A stretch of 64,000 nt of DNA, taken from assembly GCA_949357655.1 (NCBI GenBank), contig CASHTG010000014.1:215947-279946 (forward strand). The letters run 5' to 3'. Both the position numbers and the translations under genes were made by a program. Source of the stretch: Parascedosporium putredinis (taxonomy: Eukaryota; Ascomycota; Sordariomycetes; Microascales; Microascaceae). Under the pieces are notes generated by a model. It saw only the letters and a program-made list of their open reading frames with translations. It had not been told where the DNA came from and made no database searches. Positions 34,909-46,227 of this stretch are shown here, piece by piece. Within the stretch, counting starts at the first letter, position 1. Each line of letters begins with the position of its first letter.

Positions 34909-37900
34909 CTATACTGACTTCTGATACTGAATATCCTCACCTATCTTTCTCCTCGAGTCGCCCTCTAACTCAACTTGATCAACCACCCACCTTTTCCTCC
35001 CAGCCTCGTCTGTGCGAAGCCCATAACCGTAGCTCTTGCCCAAGCCCTCAATTGCCCTTTCCCTCTCCTTACGCCGCATTTCTTCAATACTCGTAAAGTC
35101 TCGGGACATGTTCGTCTCGGCCACATACGTCATCAGGGCAGCCACCGAATTAGGTCTCCTTGGCATATGTGGCAGTGATCTCCTCCATCGGTGTAAGAAA
35201 ACAATGGCTACCAGCATGATGATAAGTACGATGATGGAGATGATAGCGCAGACAAGGTATTCTGTGCGAAGTTGCCCTGGACGGTAGGGTAGCCCAGCTA
35301 GGAAGATGACAAAGAATTCGCTGAGGAGGGCAGTGAATGCTACCCCAGCAGCGACCATGTAGCCCATACGCGCGAGTGGGAGGATGGCGATAAATGGGAT
35401 CGCATAGCTCTTCTTGTTAACTGTCTCACGAGGTGTGCAAGCCTGTTTCTGCATCCGGGCAAAGTGCGATAGGCTCTGGACGTCGGTGAAGGCGGTAGAC
35501 CAGTATTTTGCAATGGCGATGGCGAGGAGCGCGAAGAAAATGCGGATACCGATGGTCCAATTACGTGTACCATAGCGGAAAATACGCCGAGGGTCGTCGG
35601 CATATGCAAGAGCCGCAGCACAAAAGCCTAAGAGAGCGAGTAAGATGACAGCAAAAACGTAGTCTACAGCCTCGCGCTTCTTCAGCCATTTAGAGTGGGT
35701 GTCATCTTGTTTCGCGTGGAGAGCAGCCCATTTATCCTGTGCTCGCTCTTTAAAAGTCCGATTTTTTATCAAGGTTGAGAATAAGAGGCACCATGCCGAA
35801 TCGGGTGCCTACATCCTCTAGCGTGTAATCGCCCAGGGTGTATTGCTTTCCCTGGAGGCGGGCTATGAGGCCCCTGTTTGATAGCTCGGACGGTACATTG
35901 GCAAACTCGCGCTCGACCTCGGGATGGCCCATCAGACTGGCGACAGACGAGATAGACGAGGTGGCCTTCATTTTCACGGTCTGGGGCGTCCTAATCCAAA
36001 GTGCAACGACGTACACAAGGGAAACAACCACCACCGCTATAGAGGTAGTCACCACAGTCAAAGCCCATTTGTTGCTACTAACGCGTGGCGGCCAGCATGG
36101 ATTGAGGGTATTGGCAAAATCGGGGGCATCGCAGTAGTGAGTATCGAGGAAAATCGCCTCACCTGCAAATGCGCTGCCGATATCTGCGATAAAGTTGGAT
36201 AGAAATATCGGAATCATGGTTACCGCAGCCCCTGCTAGCGCAGCACCAGACGCTCCATCATGGGAGAGCAACTGACGGCCCGGTTCAAACGACGCTATAT
36301 CACTATAGGCGGCCGACGCCCATGATGCAAAGGTTCGGGCTATGATGAGAGGGATGTAGTTAGCAACCACAGATTTCCCCACAGGCCACGAGGCGACCTG
36401 TTGCTCTTCTTTCTCATTATCTTCGCCACCACCGCCACCGCCCCGCCCCCGCCACCACCACTATCTCCGGTGGAAGTTGCGGAGGCGGTCGGCTCGGTTG
36501 TTGCCTGTTCCTTAGTGACACTTATATCAGAAGTCGTGCTAGTTGCTGGAGTTGTCTCCGTGGCTGACTCTGTATTTGAAAGAGAAGGCGATTCTGACTC
36601 TGATTCTGTGGCGGTATTCGAATCTGTTTGGGATTCAGACAGCTGATCCGAGATAGAAGTCTCCGTATCCGAGGGAGTGGTAATTGAAGGTGCCTGTGAT
36701 GAAGGGCCAGTTGTTGGACTCTCAGAATTAACTACAGGTTCTGATGCCGTAGTACTAGCTTCACTCGTAGTCATCGTAGAACCGCCCTCTGAGGTTTGGG
36801 AGGTTGGGGTAACCTCTGGCGCCGTCGAAGTTGGGGCATCACTCGTTGTTTGAGAGTTGGGAGACGGCTCTGTGGTCATGCCATCTGACGTTGAGACATC
36901 AGGGGTTGTAGTAGGGTCATCCGGTGTCGTAGTAGGGTCATCCGGTGTCGTAGTAGGGTCATCCGGTGTCGTGGTAGGGTCATCTGGTGTTGTAGTAGGG
37001 TCATTAGGGGTTGTAGTCGGGTCATTCGGTGTCGTGGTAGGGTCATTCGGTGTCGTGGTAGGGTCGTCAGGCGTCGAGGTAGGGTCATCGGGCGTTGTAG
37101 TGGGGTCGTTCGGATCTGTAGTAGGAGGTGTTGTCGTTGGTGTGTCTGGCGTCCCATTCTGCCTACAACTCCAGCTACACGTTTCGGTGCCACCTAGATC
37201 GCACACAGCAATCTGCCCTGGTGGACACTCATTCTGAGGGTCCGGGAACGAGTCGTAGCAGTCGCAGTTAGTCGGCCAAGGGTCGCACACTAGCATCCAG
37301 TCATCCTCACACTCTGGGAGCGGTTTATCTTGGTTGGGTGGAGTTGGTGTTACAACTGGGTCCGACGGGGTTGGAGTGACAGGTTCTATGCTCGGCGTGC
37401 TCCTAGAGTAGCAGCTCCACTGGCACACGTCGCCTGGGTTATCACCAATCTGACACATGGCGATTTGGCCCGCTGGGCATGCGTTTTCAGGATCCGGGAA
37501 GACGTCATTACAATAGCAGTCCGTCATCCCAAGACCACAAAACAAGATCCACTCCTCATCGCAATTCTGAATAGGGTCTTGGCGCTTCAGGAAGCTTCGT
37601 TCTTCGATATCAAGGGGTGAAGAGTATCGGGATATTGCACGACGTCTTCCTTATTCGCTGCTAGTACGAGCGCTCGCTCATCTAGGCTAGGAGATTGACG
37701 AACGCTCGTAAGCTTTCGACGAACGATGACAGCTCCCGGGGCTCCGCACGTGGTCCTAAGTCCCGATAATTATCATAGGTATCAAGACTTCGTCTTGTAA
37801 ATGGCAATTTAAAGTTAGACTGCGAACCACTAGGCAGCCTCTTATGTAGCCAAATGGTTATACCGAGTAATCCGACGGACACAAGAAGGAGAACGACGAG

Positions 37901-38117
37901 GCCATAGAATCGAGCAATAAATGACTTGTCCTGGTAGCCCTTCCTCGCTATTACCACGACGCAATTTCATTAGCAACGAAATACTAACAAATAAACATAG
38001 CGACCAAAAGAAGAAAAGAATAAAAGGCGGTCTCATACTTAGCGGGTTGATAGCTGAATATCTCGGGGATTTGCTCCTCGTAAGCTGGTCGCTCTTTCGC
38101 CTCGGGCTATGAGACAT
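34909..38117 (-). CDS. DUF3433-like membrane protein with Cys-rich and Thr/Pro-repeat ectodomain
   Basis: Probably one gene read in several frames. The start at ATG 38117 is followed by a helix (PPFILFFFWSLCLFVSISLL) and, after a one-base change near 37938-37940, a second helix (FYGLVVLLLVSVGLLGITIW). Then come two homologous Cys-rich repeats (CDEEWILFCGLGMTDCYC... and CEDDWMLVCDPWPTNCDC..., each ending C-x-W-S-C), a long TTTPDDP repeat tract (37133-36900) and a Ser/Thr stalk. A frame change in the G/C-rich stretch 36436-36460 leads to NYIPLIIARTFASWASAAYSD, typical of DUF3433. After an A/T6 run at 35762-35767 come further helices with LAGLPYRPGQLRTEYL and RRPNSVAALMTYVAETNM, the DUF3433 signature, ending at 34909. 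The join near 37600-37690 is unresolved (intron or frame change), so the first part could be a separate gene. Confidence 0.65.
36898..37133 (-). repeat. TTTPDDP/TTTPNDP-coding minisatellite
   Basis: About ten 21-bp tandem units, one of them TSTPDDP, encode a Thr/Pro/Asp-rich extracellular spacer within the DUF3433-like gene. Units differ mainly at synonymous positions and at Asp/Asn. Confidence 0.85.
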
Positions 38118-40640
38118 TGTCGGAGTCTTCCTCCTACTAGAGGCTAGATGCTGAAGGGGAGATACGAGAGATACCCTCGACAGTGGTATCGCGACGGTAA
38201 CGCTGGAGAAAGCGGAGAGGGGATGGAAGATACTATAAAGCCTCTTAAGGAAGGTAGAGCTTGGCCCTAGATAAAGGCGTCCCCCTTTTACTACTATATA
38301 CGTTTTGTAGGCAACAGAAGGATAGGAATAATATTGCTCTGTATCTCACGGGCACTAATATAGGCAGTACCAACGCGGAAAGGAAGCCACGTCGAGGAAA
38401 ATATCCCGCGAGCTCGCGACGTGGGTCGACGAGCAGCCTACCCTTGCCACTAATGCTCCAATGCCGAACTATTGAATCGGATACCACCTCGATGGACAAA
38501 ACATTGTAGGTCTAGCCCCTTCTTTACCTAGGATTCGGTAATGCCAAGGCCCACGACACCTACATCGTATAAGCCCTAGCAAGTGGGTGACAAAAAGAGG
38601 CACCGCAAAACAGCTGCAACCCACTATGGTCGAGGGTACAGGGGCATTGGGGGTGGGAACTGGGCAAGCTTAGGTGGCAAGACACCCGTTCTAGTAGTCA
38701 AGGGTATTTTGCGGTGCCGCTTTTTTGGTCACTCACTTGCCTACTGCATAGTAGCTGAGCCACACACGGAGAAGTCAATTGCTGTATGTATACCGAGGTA
38801 CATTTATTAAGTCCTCTTAAACTTGACGAGTGTAGACTCGAGGTGGCCATTTACAGCGGGGATCCCTGGGTTCACTTGGGCACATGACTGCAACCAACGC
38901 CGAATTTACCACATCAGTTAAACCAATATATGGCCCCCCTTTACCCCAACCGCCGTCAGAGCGCACGCACTCCCTCGGGAGGAAAGAATTTATGCCTGAA
39001 CCTAGGCCCTTTATGAAAAGGATAAATGAGAGGGGAGCGATGGCGTGGGACTTCATCAAATACTGTCTACACTAGATCTCGTATTAGATTACCGTAGTGT
39101 TACAAGGAGAAAGGTGCAAAAAGAAAAAGACACAAAAAGACAAGGACAAAAGACTCTTGGCATCAATAAAAGGTCGATTTCAGGTCAACTAGTTAAGGTT
39201 CATAGCCCGTGGGAGCGGGGCGGCTGAAACTCCTGTGGCCAATTCGCAATGTTATCCCACGACCGCGCGGCTCTTATTCGACGCCACATCACGCTTAGCG
39301 AACATTCGCCTATGCAAGATATTCAAGACAGGCATGGGCTTTTGAGCGGACATGCCAGCTGCCAAGCCCCTCGAAATTTATGCCCAGAATGGGCTAGATA
39401 TTCCTGTCAAACAAGCAAGGGTTTTAAGGCGCACCCACCTCAAAAAGCTTTTCCGTTGATTTGCGCCCGGACCGGCAGAGATCAAGCTTATTTGTGATAA
39501 GCCACATCAGGGCAGGCAAAACAAGCAATTCCAAAGTTTACCCGATGCTCTACCAACGCAGCATTCCCCACCCATCCGTTTTCTCATATCGCCTCATCTA
39601 TCTCACACCTTTGATACCAACGGATTAGGAGATGTAAAAGGTCTGAAACGGGATAAGATTGGGCAAAAGGAGTGCTCGAACGGGACACTCGAAGGAGCTA
39701 TAAGGTGCGCTTAAAATAAACGGAAAAACAATTGGGCGCGTAAATACAGCGTCGGTAAACCTTCGGATAAGCCACATATAGTTCGAATAGCTAGAGCTAG
39801 ATAGTCTGTTAAAAGGTGTTCTAGCTAACGGCGTTAGACGAGACTCGCAAGAACCACACTTAGAGGATTTTTATAATAGGATGTACCCCGAATAGGCGAA
39901 TTTTATGTCTAAGGCAATGCTTAAGGCAGCAATAGGTTAGAATAACTTTGAACGAAGATGAAAGCCTGAAGCGAATAAGTTACTAAGGCACCGAAAATCT
40001 TTAAAAATTTTAAAAGAGGAGTTAGGAGTCTCTATTCTCATTCATTTTCGTTAGGGAGAGGAATTAGTAGTAGTTGTGTAGCCCCCTGTATTTGCTTAAT
40101 CTAAACGATAGTAAAGTAGCTAACAGTATAGTAGGATCTATCATATTAGCCCTCGGCCGATATCGAGGAGTGATATCATCTTATCGAGGACCTTTCCTCG
40201 CCTTCTTGCGGGGTGTATTGCCTAGAAACATTTATGGCCAGCTAGGAGGTAGGAAGGGTGTTTTTCTTAATCCAAATCTAGCTAATTTCCCACGGGCATA
40301 ACCTCCTTAACTGACCTCGTCGCGAGCTCCACGATCCCCCTCGTTCGTCCTAGGGAACATGAGATAAATAGAGAAAGGTAATAATATAATATAGTTCTAA
40401 AGATGAACTAGGAAAAAAAAAAGGAGGAGAATCATATGACTCGATCAGGTTTCTCTTAAAGGTAAGTTAGACGACTAATATTATACTAGAGATCCTTAGA
40501 ATCAATATTAAAAATTTCGTACCCCTTCGATTCTTCAGCTTCGTATACTATCTAGGCAAATCACTTTATCGATAATAGATACTCATCTATAATAGTAGTT
40601 AGCTTAATATAGTTCTCAGTAGTGTCACCTAAGCTGGGTT
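38118..40640. other. Gene-free, AT-rich interval with one MITE-like element
   Basis: No gene recognised. From about 39600 the sequence is AT-rich and stop-rich, consistent with decayed transposons. Contains the element at 38579-38740. Confidence 0.5.
38579..38740. mobile_element. MITE-like element with terminal inverted repeats, copy 2
   Basis: A 162-bp element without coding capacity. Left end GCAAGTGGGTGAC...GGCACCGCAAAA pairs with right end TTTTGCGGTGCC...GTCACTCACTTGC over about 32 bp with few mismatches. The bases immediately outside are CTA on both sides, a possible 3-bp target duplication. A related, more degraded copy lies at 3242-3394. Confidence 0.75.
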
Positions 40641-41763
40641 CTACGAACAGATTGATGATCCTGCTGCTTTCCATCTTCCCTCCTCATAGAGGCCAAGAGA
40701 GGAAAATTGGACTTGCATATCTGCTGGGGTATATTTAAAGGCCTCGTAACAGTCAATCTGGTGGTTGGCTGGAAATGATATGCCGATCTCAGGGCAAGAC
40801 ACAATTCGTAGAGACTGGAACACAAATCGATGCATCAAGGGCTGAACTGTCATCATGGGGATAACCACCCAGTCCTCGGCGCGATACCAATTATGACCGA
40901 GGACGCGATTTGAGTGTGTTAATCCATTGCGCATAAACCGTTCAAATAAGCCCTGGCTGTCGTTATATGAATTCCATACTTTGGAGTGATTGGTGGTACC
41001 ATCCATTGCTAGGAGCATGCGGTCATCGGCAGACATGAGCTTTGTCCACCTACCTAGCATAGCGATTGCAGGCTCAAAGAAGTCATTTCCCAAGATAGAT
41101 CCCAGGGACAATAGCCATTTGGGAGACGCTATAGAAGCAACCCACAACTGTGCATCGTCAAATGTGCCCCAGAGGCCATAGCACTCGACATACTTATATT
41201 GAGTCGACATCTGGGTAATACATTCGTCAAGGGATGCATGGGAGAGGTCGAGACCGTAATAACGCACCGGTCGTTTCTGGTATTCGAGTTGGTCTAGAAG
41301 AGGTCGTATCTTACGAGTATCTCTAGTAATATCAGAGTGTTAGTTCAAAGACGTTAACTATGTGGTAATATTCTATTGTTCGGTGAACTCCTGCCTAGAC
41401 AATGCCATGGCACCGCTAATGAACTAGGACCTATTTATATCGTCAGGACACTCACCCACACCCTAGGTCAATCAGAGTACAGCCAGGTTGGATCTCTTGT
41501 ATAATATGGGACCCATAATTAGATAATAAGCGGACCTCTTCATCGGTTTGATAGTACGCTGGGAGTCGGTTGATCTTGCGCCAAAGTGCGAGACCAACAT
41601 CGTCAGAAAGGAAGGCCGACGGAAGGACACATTGAGTCTGAGGTGTGATCATTCGACTTTGAATCATCGTTCTCAAGGACTCTTGGAGTCGTGAGCCCCC
41701 AATATCGATGATTCGACTGCGAGGAGAAGGGCCCAGATCTATGGATAGGCTAGAGGATGACAT
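40641..41763 (-). CDS. EgtD/EasF-type SAM-dependent methyltransferase
   Basis: Member of the histidine-specific methyltransferase-like family, which includes EgtD (histidine betaine, ergothioneine) and EasF (dimethylallyltryptophan N-methylation in ergot alkaloids). Exon 1 from ATG 41763 has IIDIGGSRLQESL, LWRKINRLPAYYQTDEEVRLL (the F/Y-Y-x-T-x-x-E signature) and TLIDLGCG, the SAM-binding Gly-rich loop. A 133-bp intron (41323-41455, GTGAGT...ATTACTAG) joins in phase to DTRKIRPLLDQLEYQKRPV and YYGLDLSHASLDE, then GTFDDAQLW and FEPAIAMLG. The later MDGTTNHSKVWNSYND and NWYRAEDW agree with the family's C-terminal half. About 330 residues with an intact frame, ending at 40641. The likely substrate is an amino-acid nitrogen; which one cannot be read from sequence. 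Heads a five-gene metabolic block. Confidence 0.85.
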
Positions 41764-42239
41764 ATTAATGGGACTGAGAGAATAAAATTCGAATTGTGAG
41801 AAGAAGGGGCTGGCCTTCTTTTAAAACACGTATACTAGATATACTTCACGCTACTACAATTTTAGCCTGCTATTACTATCTGGTAACTACTAGGATAAGT
41901 CTTTTTTCAGCTCCTTCGATATCAGTAACTCTTAGGATGCCGGCCGGCCTTAACACGTGGTACCCGCTCGCCGGACATTACGACGGTACGGAATATATGT
42001 CGCGCCGCCGTGGCGTGTGAACGATATTAGAGAGCTACATTATAAATAGATTTCTACTATAGATGTCAAAAGACGGTGTAGAAGGTTAGTTAGGATTTAG
42101 CTATAAATGTATATAGAGTCCGCATAGGTGGGTCCGTGGCTTTTCACCTAAGCGTAAATACAAGTGGTCAAATTACCACTATAAGGTAGGTAAAAGGATT
42201 TATTTAAAACTAAAAGATATAGGATAGGCTAACACCTCC
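41764..42239. other. Intergenic region between the two methyltransferase genes
   Basis: Short promoter/terminator region; nothing else recognised. Confidence 0.5.
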
Positions 42240-43230
42240 TCAACCCTGGATGGGTAGTGGCTTTTGTCCAATTACAAAATTCAGCGTTGGCGCATAGCCA
42301 TATGCAAGGAGCTCAGGGCCGAGTCTGCTCAAAATCCTGTCGAACTCTACAAGATCTCGAGCGATACCATCAATACCTCCAATAGGGAATCTCGACCGCA
42401 TATTGCCAAACTCTTCAGCCCAAAGATGGGCGGATCTCTGTTTCCAGCTATTTTCCCTTGCCTTCGCCCCATAACCTAAACTTATCTGCGTCTTTGATAT
42501 ACCCACAAACCCAGCTTTGCGCAGCATATCTTCTAAATAGTATCCGGTGTTGATATCCATTCCACCCTTCCATGTTACCCACTCAATCATTTGAGACAGC
42601 TTGGCAATGTTAGGATATTTTTGGGGCTCGAAGGCCGGGTCCTCATCAACCCACTCGCCCTCGACTAATTGAATCCAACCTCCGGGCTTTAGTAGTGAAT
42701 AATGATTCTGGAGAACTGTCGGCCAATCTGAAGCTCGTAGCCCCCATAGTAAGAGCCGCTGGTGGATGATGTCAAAGTTATTCACCCACTCCGGATCCGG
42801 AGGAACAGGAGATCGCATGTCGTGCTCACGCAGGTGAAGTCTAGGCTCTGCCGGGAAAAGGGCAGACGTAATATCAATACCATAGAGATCCCACTGATAG
42901 GCGCTATAGATTTGAGGGAGCTCTAGTAGCCAGGTCCCTTTATCATAATGATTAGCTCACTTTCTCATCAACGATGATTATAGGATTGTGGTCATAGATA
43001 AGCATACCGTCAGACGCGCCTGCGTCAAGCACCTTGATCTTTTGCTTACTTAGAGGCGTAGTCAGTAAGACACCTTTAGCGGAGCTAAGGATAAACTCGT
43101 GTTGAATCTTGAGACGTTCAATTTCCCTTGGATGGTGTGGAAGGAGGTATATACCCTCTGATCCAGCATAGAGGTCGGTGGAAGGAGTCTGTCGGCCCAT
43201 TAGTCGTGGCCTAATAGGGGCCGCGTCCAT
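42240..43230 (-). CDS. SAM-dependent methyltransferase, LaeA/TdiE-like
   Basis: Class I methyltransferase of the type common in fungal secondary-metabolite clusters. Exon 1 from ATG 43230 has GIYLLPHHPREIERLKIQHE (a typical lead-in) and IKVLDAGASDG. A 70-bp intron (42938-43007, GTATGC...GATAAAG) joins in phase to TWLLELPQIYSAYQWDLYG, completing motif I, then IDITSALFP. Downstream are FDIIHQRLLLWGL, HYSLLKPGGWIQLVEGEW (post-I and motif III) and GYYLEDMLRKAGF. The frame is intact and ends at 42242-42240; about 305 residues. It could methylate a metabolite oxygen or nitrogen, or be a LaeA-like regulator. The divergent motif I (DAGASDG in place of E-x-G-x-G-x-G) argues for a small-molecule enzyme. 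Same strand as the EasF-like gene downstream. Confidence 0.84.
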
Positions 43231-43841
43231 CTTGCGGAAAGGGTTGTCAAGAAAAATATTCTGAAGTGGGAGGATAAGATCCTTTGATAATTGAATGCTT
43301 TATCTCCTTGAGCAGGGCCATGTGTCCTGATATGCTATGAATGGATTTTATAGCATCATCTCAGACTTGACCGCTATTCTCATATAAACGAGCCTTAGAC
43401 GGGCGCTTCACGCTAATAGACGGATGTCCGTGGCCTATCGTGATATAAATCGACCTTTTGTCGACCCACGTTAGTGGGCTGAACGCCGAGTCAGGGCAAT
43501 CTGCGACCTAGTTAGCGTGGCGTACTATAGATAAGAGAAACAAAGCTAGGGACCCCGAGACTTCCCCACCCCTGACGAAGGAGGCGTCGATCAGTGAGGC
43601 GATGCGGGCGCTATAGCAGCACCTCTAAGGCGGGCGGGTGAACATAAGGGTATATTGATAGTCACATATCGTAATCGGAGAGAATTAGAAACTTGATCAG
43701 AGCAAGTAGAATAAATATCCTAAATAAAATCAATTTAGATATTGTTTTTAAGTGTTCCGTCCTTTGATAGATAACATCATTTGACTTAATCTACATCTAG
43801 TCCTAGAGTAATATAGATGTGCTGTCAATGATAACCAACCC
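43231..43841. other. Intergenic, no gene recognised
   Basis: Promoter of the LaeA-like methyltransferase and a GC-richer patch (43440-43640) inside AT-rich DNA; no gene recognised. Confidence 0.45.
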
Positions 43842-44315
43842 CTACTGGATGAATGGACCTCTAGCGAGCATCCAAAACACGCTGAGTCCATGTAGCACGA
43901 TAGCCGATGTCCGCACCCATGTTGTCTGGTTGAGTTGCCGAACTAACGCTTGCGAGCCGTCCTGCTGTATGCGTAATTGTAGAGGCACCTGGACTAGGGC
44001 TGATGAAGCCCATGACACGAGAAGGGCGGAAAGACCAGCGTTTAGACAGTAGAACACAGTACTATCTGTGGCTGCGGATGGGTGGCTTGCTGTCAGGTAT
44101 GCGTTATATAGGGTAAGCGTGGTTTTTGGTGCGACATAGGTAAAGAGGGCGCCGAAGCCACTCGTGGTCTGCAGCGCTTTGAGCTGCTGTGGTTCGTGTA
44201 CACGCGTCCAGCCTCGGAAAATGGCGGCATGTTCCATGATGCCACCACAAAGACAGTATGACGAGAGAAGGGCGTAGACTGCAATGTCTAAAGGGAGTAC
44301 GAGATGAGAGGCCAT
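43842..44315 (-). CDS. Small four-helix integral membrane protein
   Basis: From ATG 44315 (MASHLVLPLDIAVYALLSSY) to 43842, 157 residues, intact frame and no intron. Four hydrophobic segments: the N-terminal one, GFGALFTYVAPKTTLTLYNAYL, VFYCLNAGLSALLVSWASSALV and TSAIVLHGLSVFWMLARG. Polar residues within or next to the membrane (GGIMEHAAIFRGW, QVPLQLRIQ, TTWVRT) suggest a catalytic or ligand-binding role, not simple anchoring. Small four-helix proteins in fungal clusters include DUF1772-like oxygenases; the size and layout are similar, but I cannot confirm that family. The position between two methyltransferases and a reductase, with a shared divergent promoter, suggests a part in the same pathway. 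An alternative start at 44363 would add an unlikely polar leader. Confidence 0.72.
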   Translation of the reverse strand: MASHLVLPLDIAVYALLSSYCLCGGIMEHAAIFRGWTRVHEPQQLKALQTTSGFGALFTYVAPKTTLTLYNAYLTASHPSAATDSTVFYCLNAGLSALLVSWASSALVQVPLQLRIQQDGSQALVRQLNQTTWVRTSAIVLHGLSVFWMLARGPFIQ

Positions 44316-44457
44316 TTCGGAGGGGGGTACTATTGTAGAATGAGAATTATGAATTAATAACACTCGAACCTTCCTCTCCTCAGAGGGAATCTTCGTTATT
44401 TATCTTTCGCTAAATTGTCCTAACTATAGCTGGGAGGCCGAACTGCCATCTATGGAG

Positions 44458-44479
44458 ACTTTTCCTAATTAGGAAAAGT
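44458..44479. promoter_or_regulatory. Perfect 22-bp palindrome in a divergent promoter
   Basis: The sequence ACTTTTCCTAA is followed directly by its own reverse complement, giving an uninterrupted 22-bp palindrome between the four-helix protein gene (minus) and the reductase gene (plus). Confidence 0.7.
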
Positions 44480-44483
44480 GGCC

Positions 44484-44531
44484 GGTGGTTGTCCCGACCC
44501 GCCGGTGAGTGGCAACCGGGTCGGTGGTATC
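44484..44531. promoter_or_regulatory. CGG/CCG inverted-repeat cluster, possible Zn2Cys6 regulator site
   Basis: Directly after the palindrome, CGG-N8-CCG and an arm pair CCGACCCG ... CGGGTCGG occur within 48 bp. Zn2Cys6 regulators bind CGG half sites in inverted or everted pairs, and one such regulator is encoded at 46228-47423. Binding is inference. Confidence 0.4.
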
Positions 44532-44853
44532 ATACCGGAGACATTTCAATACTCGGCATAAATTTGAATAGGAGCGAGATTTTCAACTAAATAATATCTA
44601 CCACTAGCATAGATCTTACCAAACTGATTACCAAGGGTTTATTATAATGTAGCCGAGCTGCCTAACGTGCTACTCGTTCAGCCCGAATATTTTATATTTA
44701 AGGGTCCCTCGTCCTCCTCTATTAGTTTGATTTTATTAATACCAACGTCTATTGCCCCAGCGATCCTTCATTAACATCCCAAAAAACTACCTCTCAATTT
44801 GATCTACATATATAAGCTGAATATCCTTTGCAGCTCACGATGATCCCCCAGTA

Positions 44854-45893
44854 ATGAAATCCTGGAGATACTCCAAAGGCGTCACAGCTAAGACCCTAAC
44901 TGGAAAGCTTGAGGACCATATATCTCTTAGCAATATCACACGATCGCCTACGAAAGATTCATTAGCCCGGGACCAAGTCATCATACGAGTTCTATATGCG
45001 ACCCTAAACCCCGCCGATTATAAAATACCGGAATCCGACTGGTTCGGTCGCTCTTTTGGCCTTGGCAACGGTGCACAACCAGGGATGGACTTCAGCGGAC
45101 ACGTGGTGGCTAAACATGACTCGAATACGAAATATAAAGAGGGAAACCTAGTGTTTGGGTCACTGAAGAAGGCTTCGCAATATGGTACCTTGGGCGAGTT
45201 CACGGTTGCCTCAGTTTCAGAGCTCGCCATCGTGCCTGAGGGTGTTACGCCTATGGAGGCTGCAGCAATAGGAATGAGTGCGGGCACTGCATGGAACTCG
45301 CTTGTCAGCCTTACCAGGGAGAGTGGTGCCCATGTATTCATTAATGGGGGTAGCGGTGGCGTCGGGGCCTACACTATTCAGCTGGCAAAGTCTATGGGCG
45401 CCGAGGTGACCGCCACCTGCTCGACTCGGAATGTCGGTTTGGTCTCAGGCCTCGGGGCCGACCATGTCATTGACTATAAGAAAACCAACCTGCTGGAGGA
45501 GCTCCAGGCCCTTGGGCCACAGTTCGATCTAGTAGTTGACAATGTAGGGGAACCACACGACTTGTACCACCATTCACCAGGATTTCTCAAAGTCAATGGC
45601 ACATTTGTTCAGGTCGCCGCAACTCCCACCGCGACTGGTACTGGCCAAATATTTTCTAATCTGATCAAATCGAGGCTCCCGGGCTATCGCAACTTTCATT
45701 TTGTCACTGATAAAGGAAGTACTGAGGAATATGCTACTATTGGGCGACTAGTTGCTGAAGGCAAGGTGAAGCCGGTGATCGAAGGGGTCTTCGAATTTAG
45801 CAATGTACAACAGGCCTACAAAAAACTACGGGAAGGAAGATCACGGGGAAAATAGTTGTGAAGGTTCATGAGGATGAGCTAAGGACTGAATAA
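44854..45893 (+). CDS. MDR-superfamily reductase (quinone oxidoreductase/enoyl reductase type)
   Basis: NADPH-dependent medium-chain reductase without the structural-zinc Cys loop, so probably a zinc-free alkene or quinone reductase. Landmarks: IIRVLYATLNPADYKI, PGMDFSGHVVA, EAAAIGMSAGTAW, and the Rossmann loop HVFINGGSGGVGAYTIQLAK with the downstream GADHVIDYK and FDLVVDNVG. The C-terminus is cut by a stop after RSRGK. One more A in the A4 run 45849-45852 restores IVVKVHEDELRTE and the end at TAA 45893, the usual 'GKIVV' finish of the family. About 345 residues. Shares a 540-bp divergent promoter with the four-helix protein. In fungal clusters such enzymes often act as stand-alone reductases for polyketide- or amino-acid-derived intermediates. 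Confidence 0.88.
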
Positions 45894-46227
45894 TTACATA
45901 TAAGATATTCCCTTAGTGTTAAGTTCTATACTATTAGTTTAGCCCACGAAGTGATGTCTAGTTTATGGTGGCACACTATCTAAGCTGAGCTCAAGTACCT
46001 TTCCCTGACCCCCTTGCATGGTTATGTAATCTATGCCATGAGGGTTGATTTCAAAGATTATCGGGTCAACGCAAGGGGCCATCGGACTGACATTCAGCCG
46101 GCCGGAGCTCGTGTATCAGCTGATCTGATCTGCTCTGCCCTGGTATCAAGACGCTGCAGTTTGATTCTCTTCACATCACTAAACCTTTTTGCGATCTGCC
46201 GCACAATCGTGAAAGCCGACATAAGTC

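Noticed and set aside
36857..37237. Plus-strand Val/Gly/Ser repeat frame
   Set aside because: Antisense of the TTTPDDP repeat tract.
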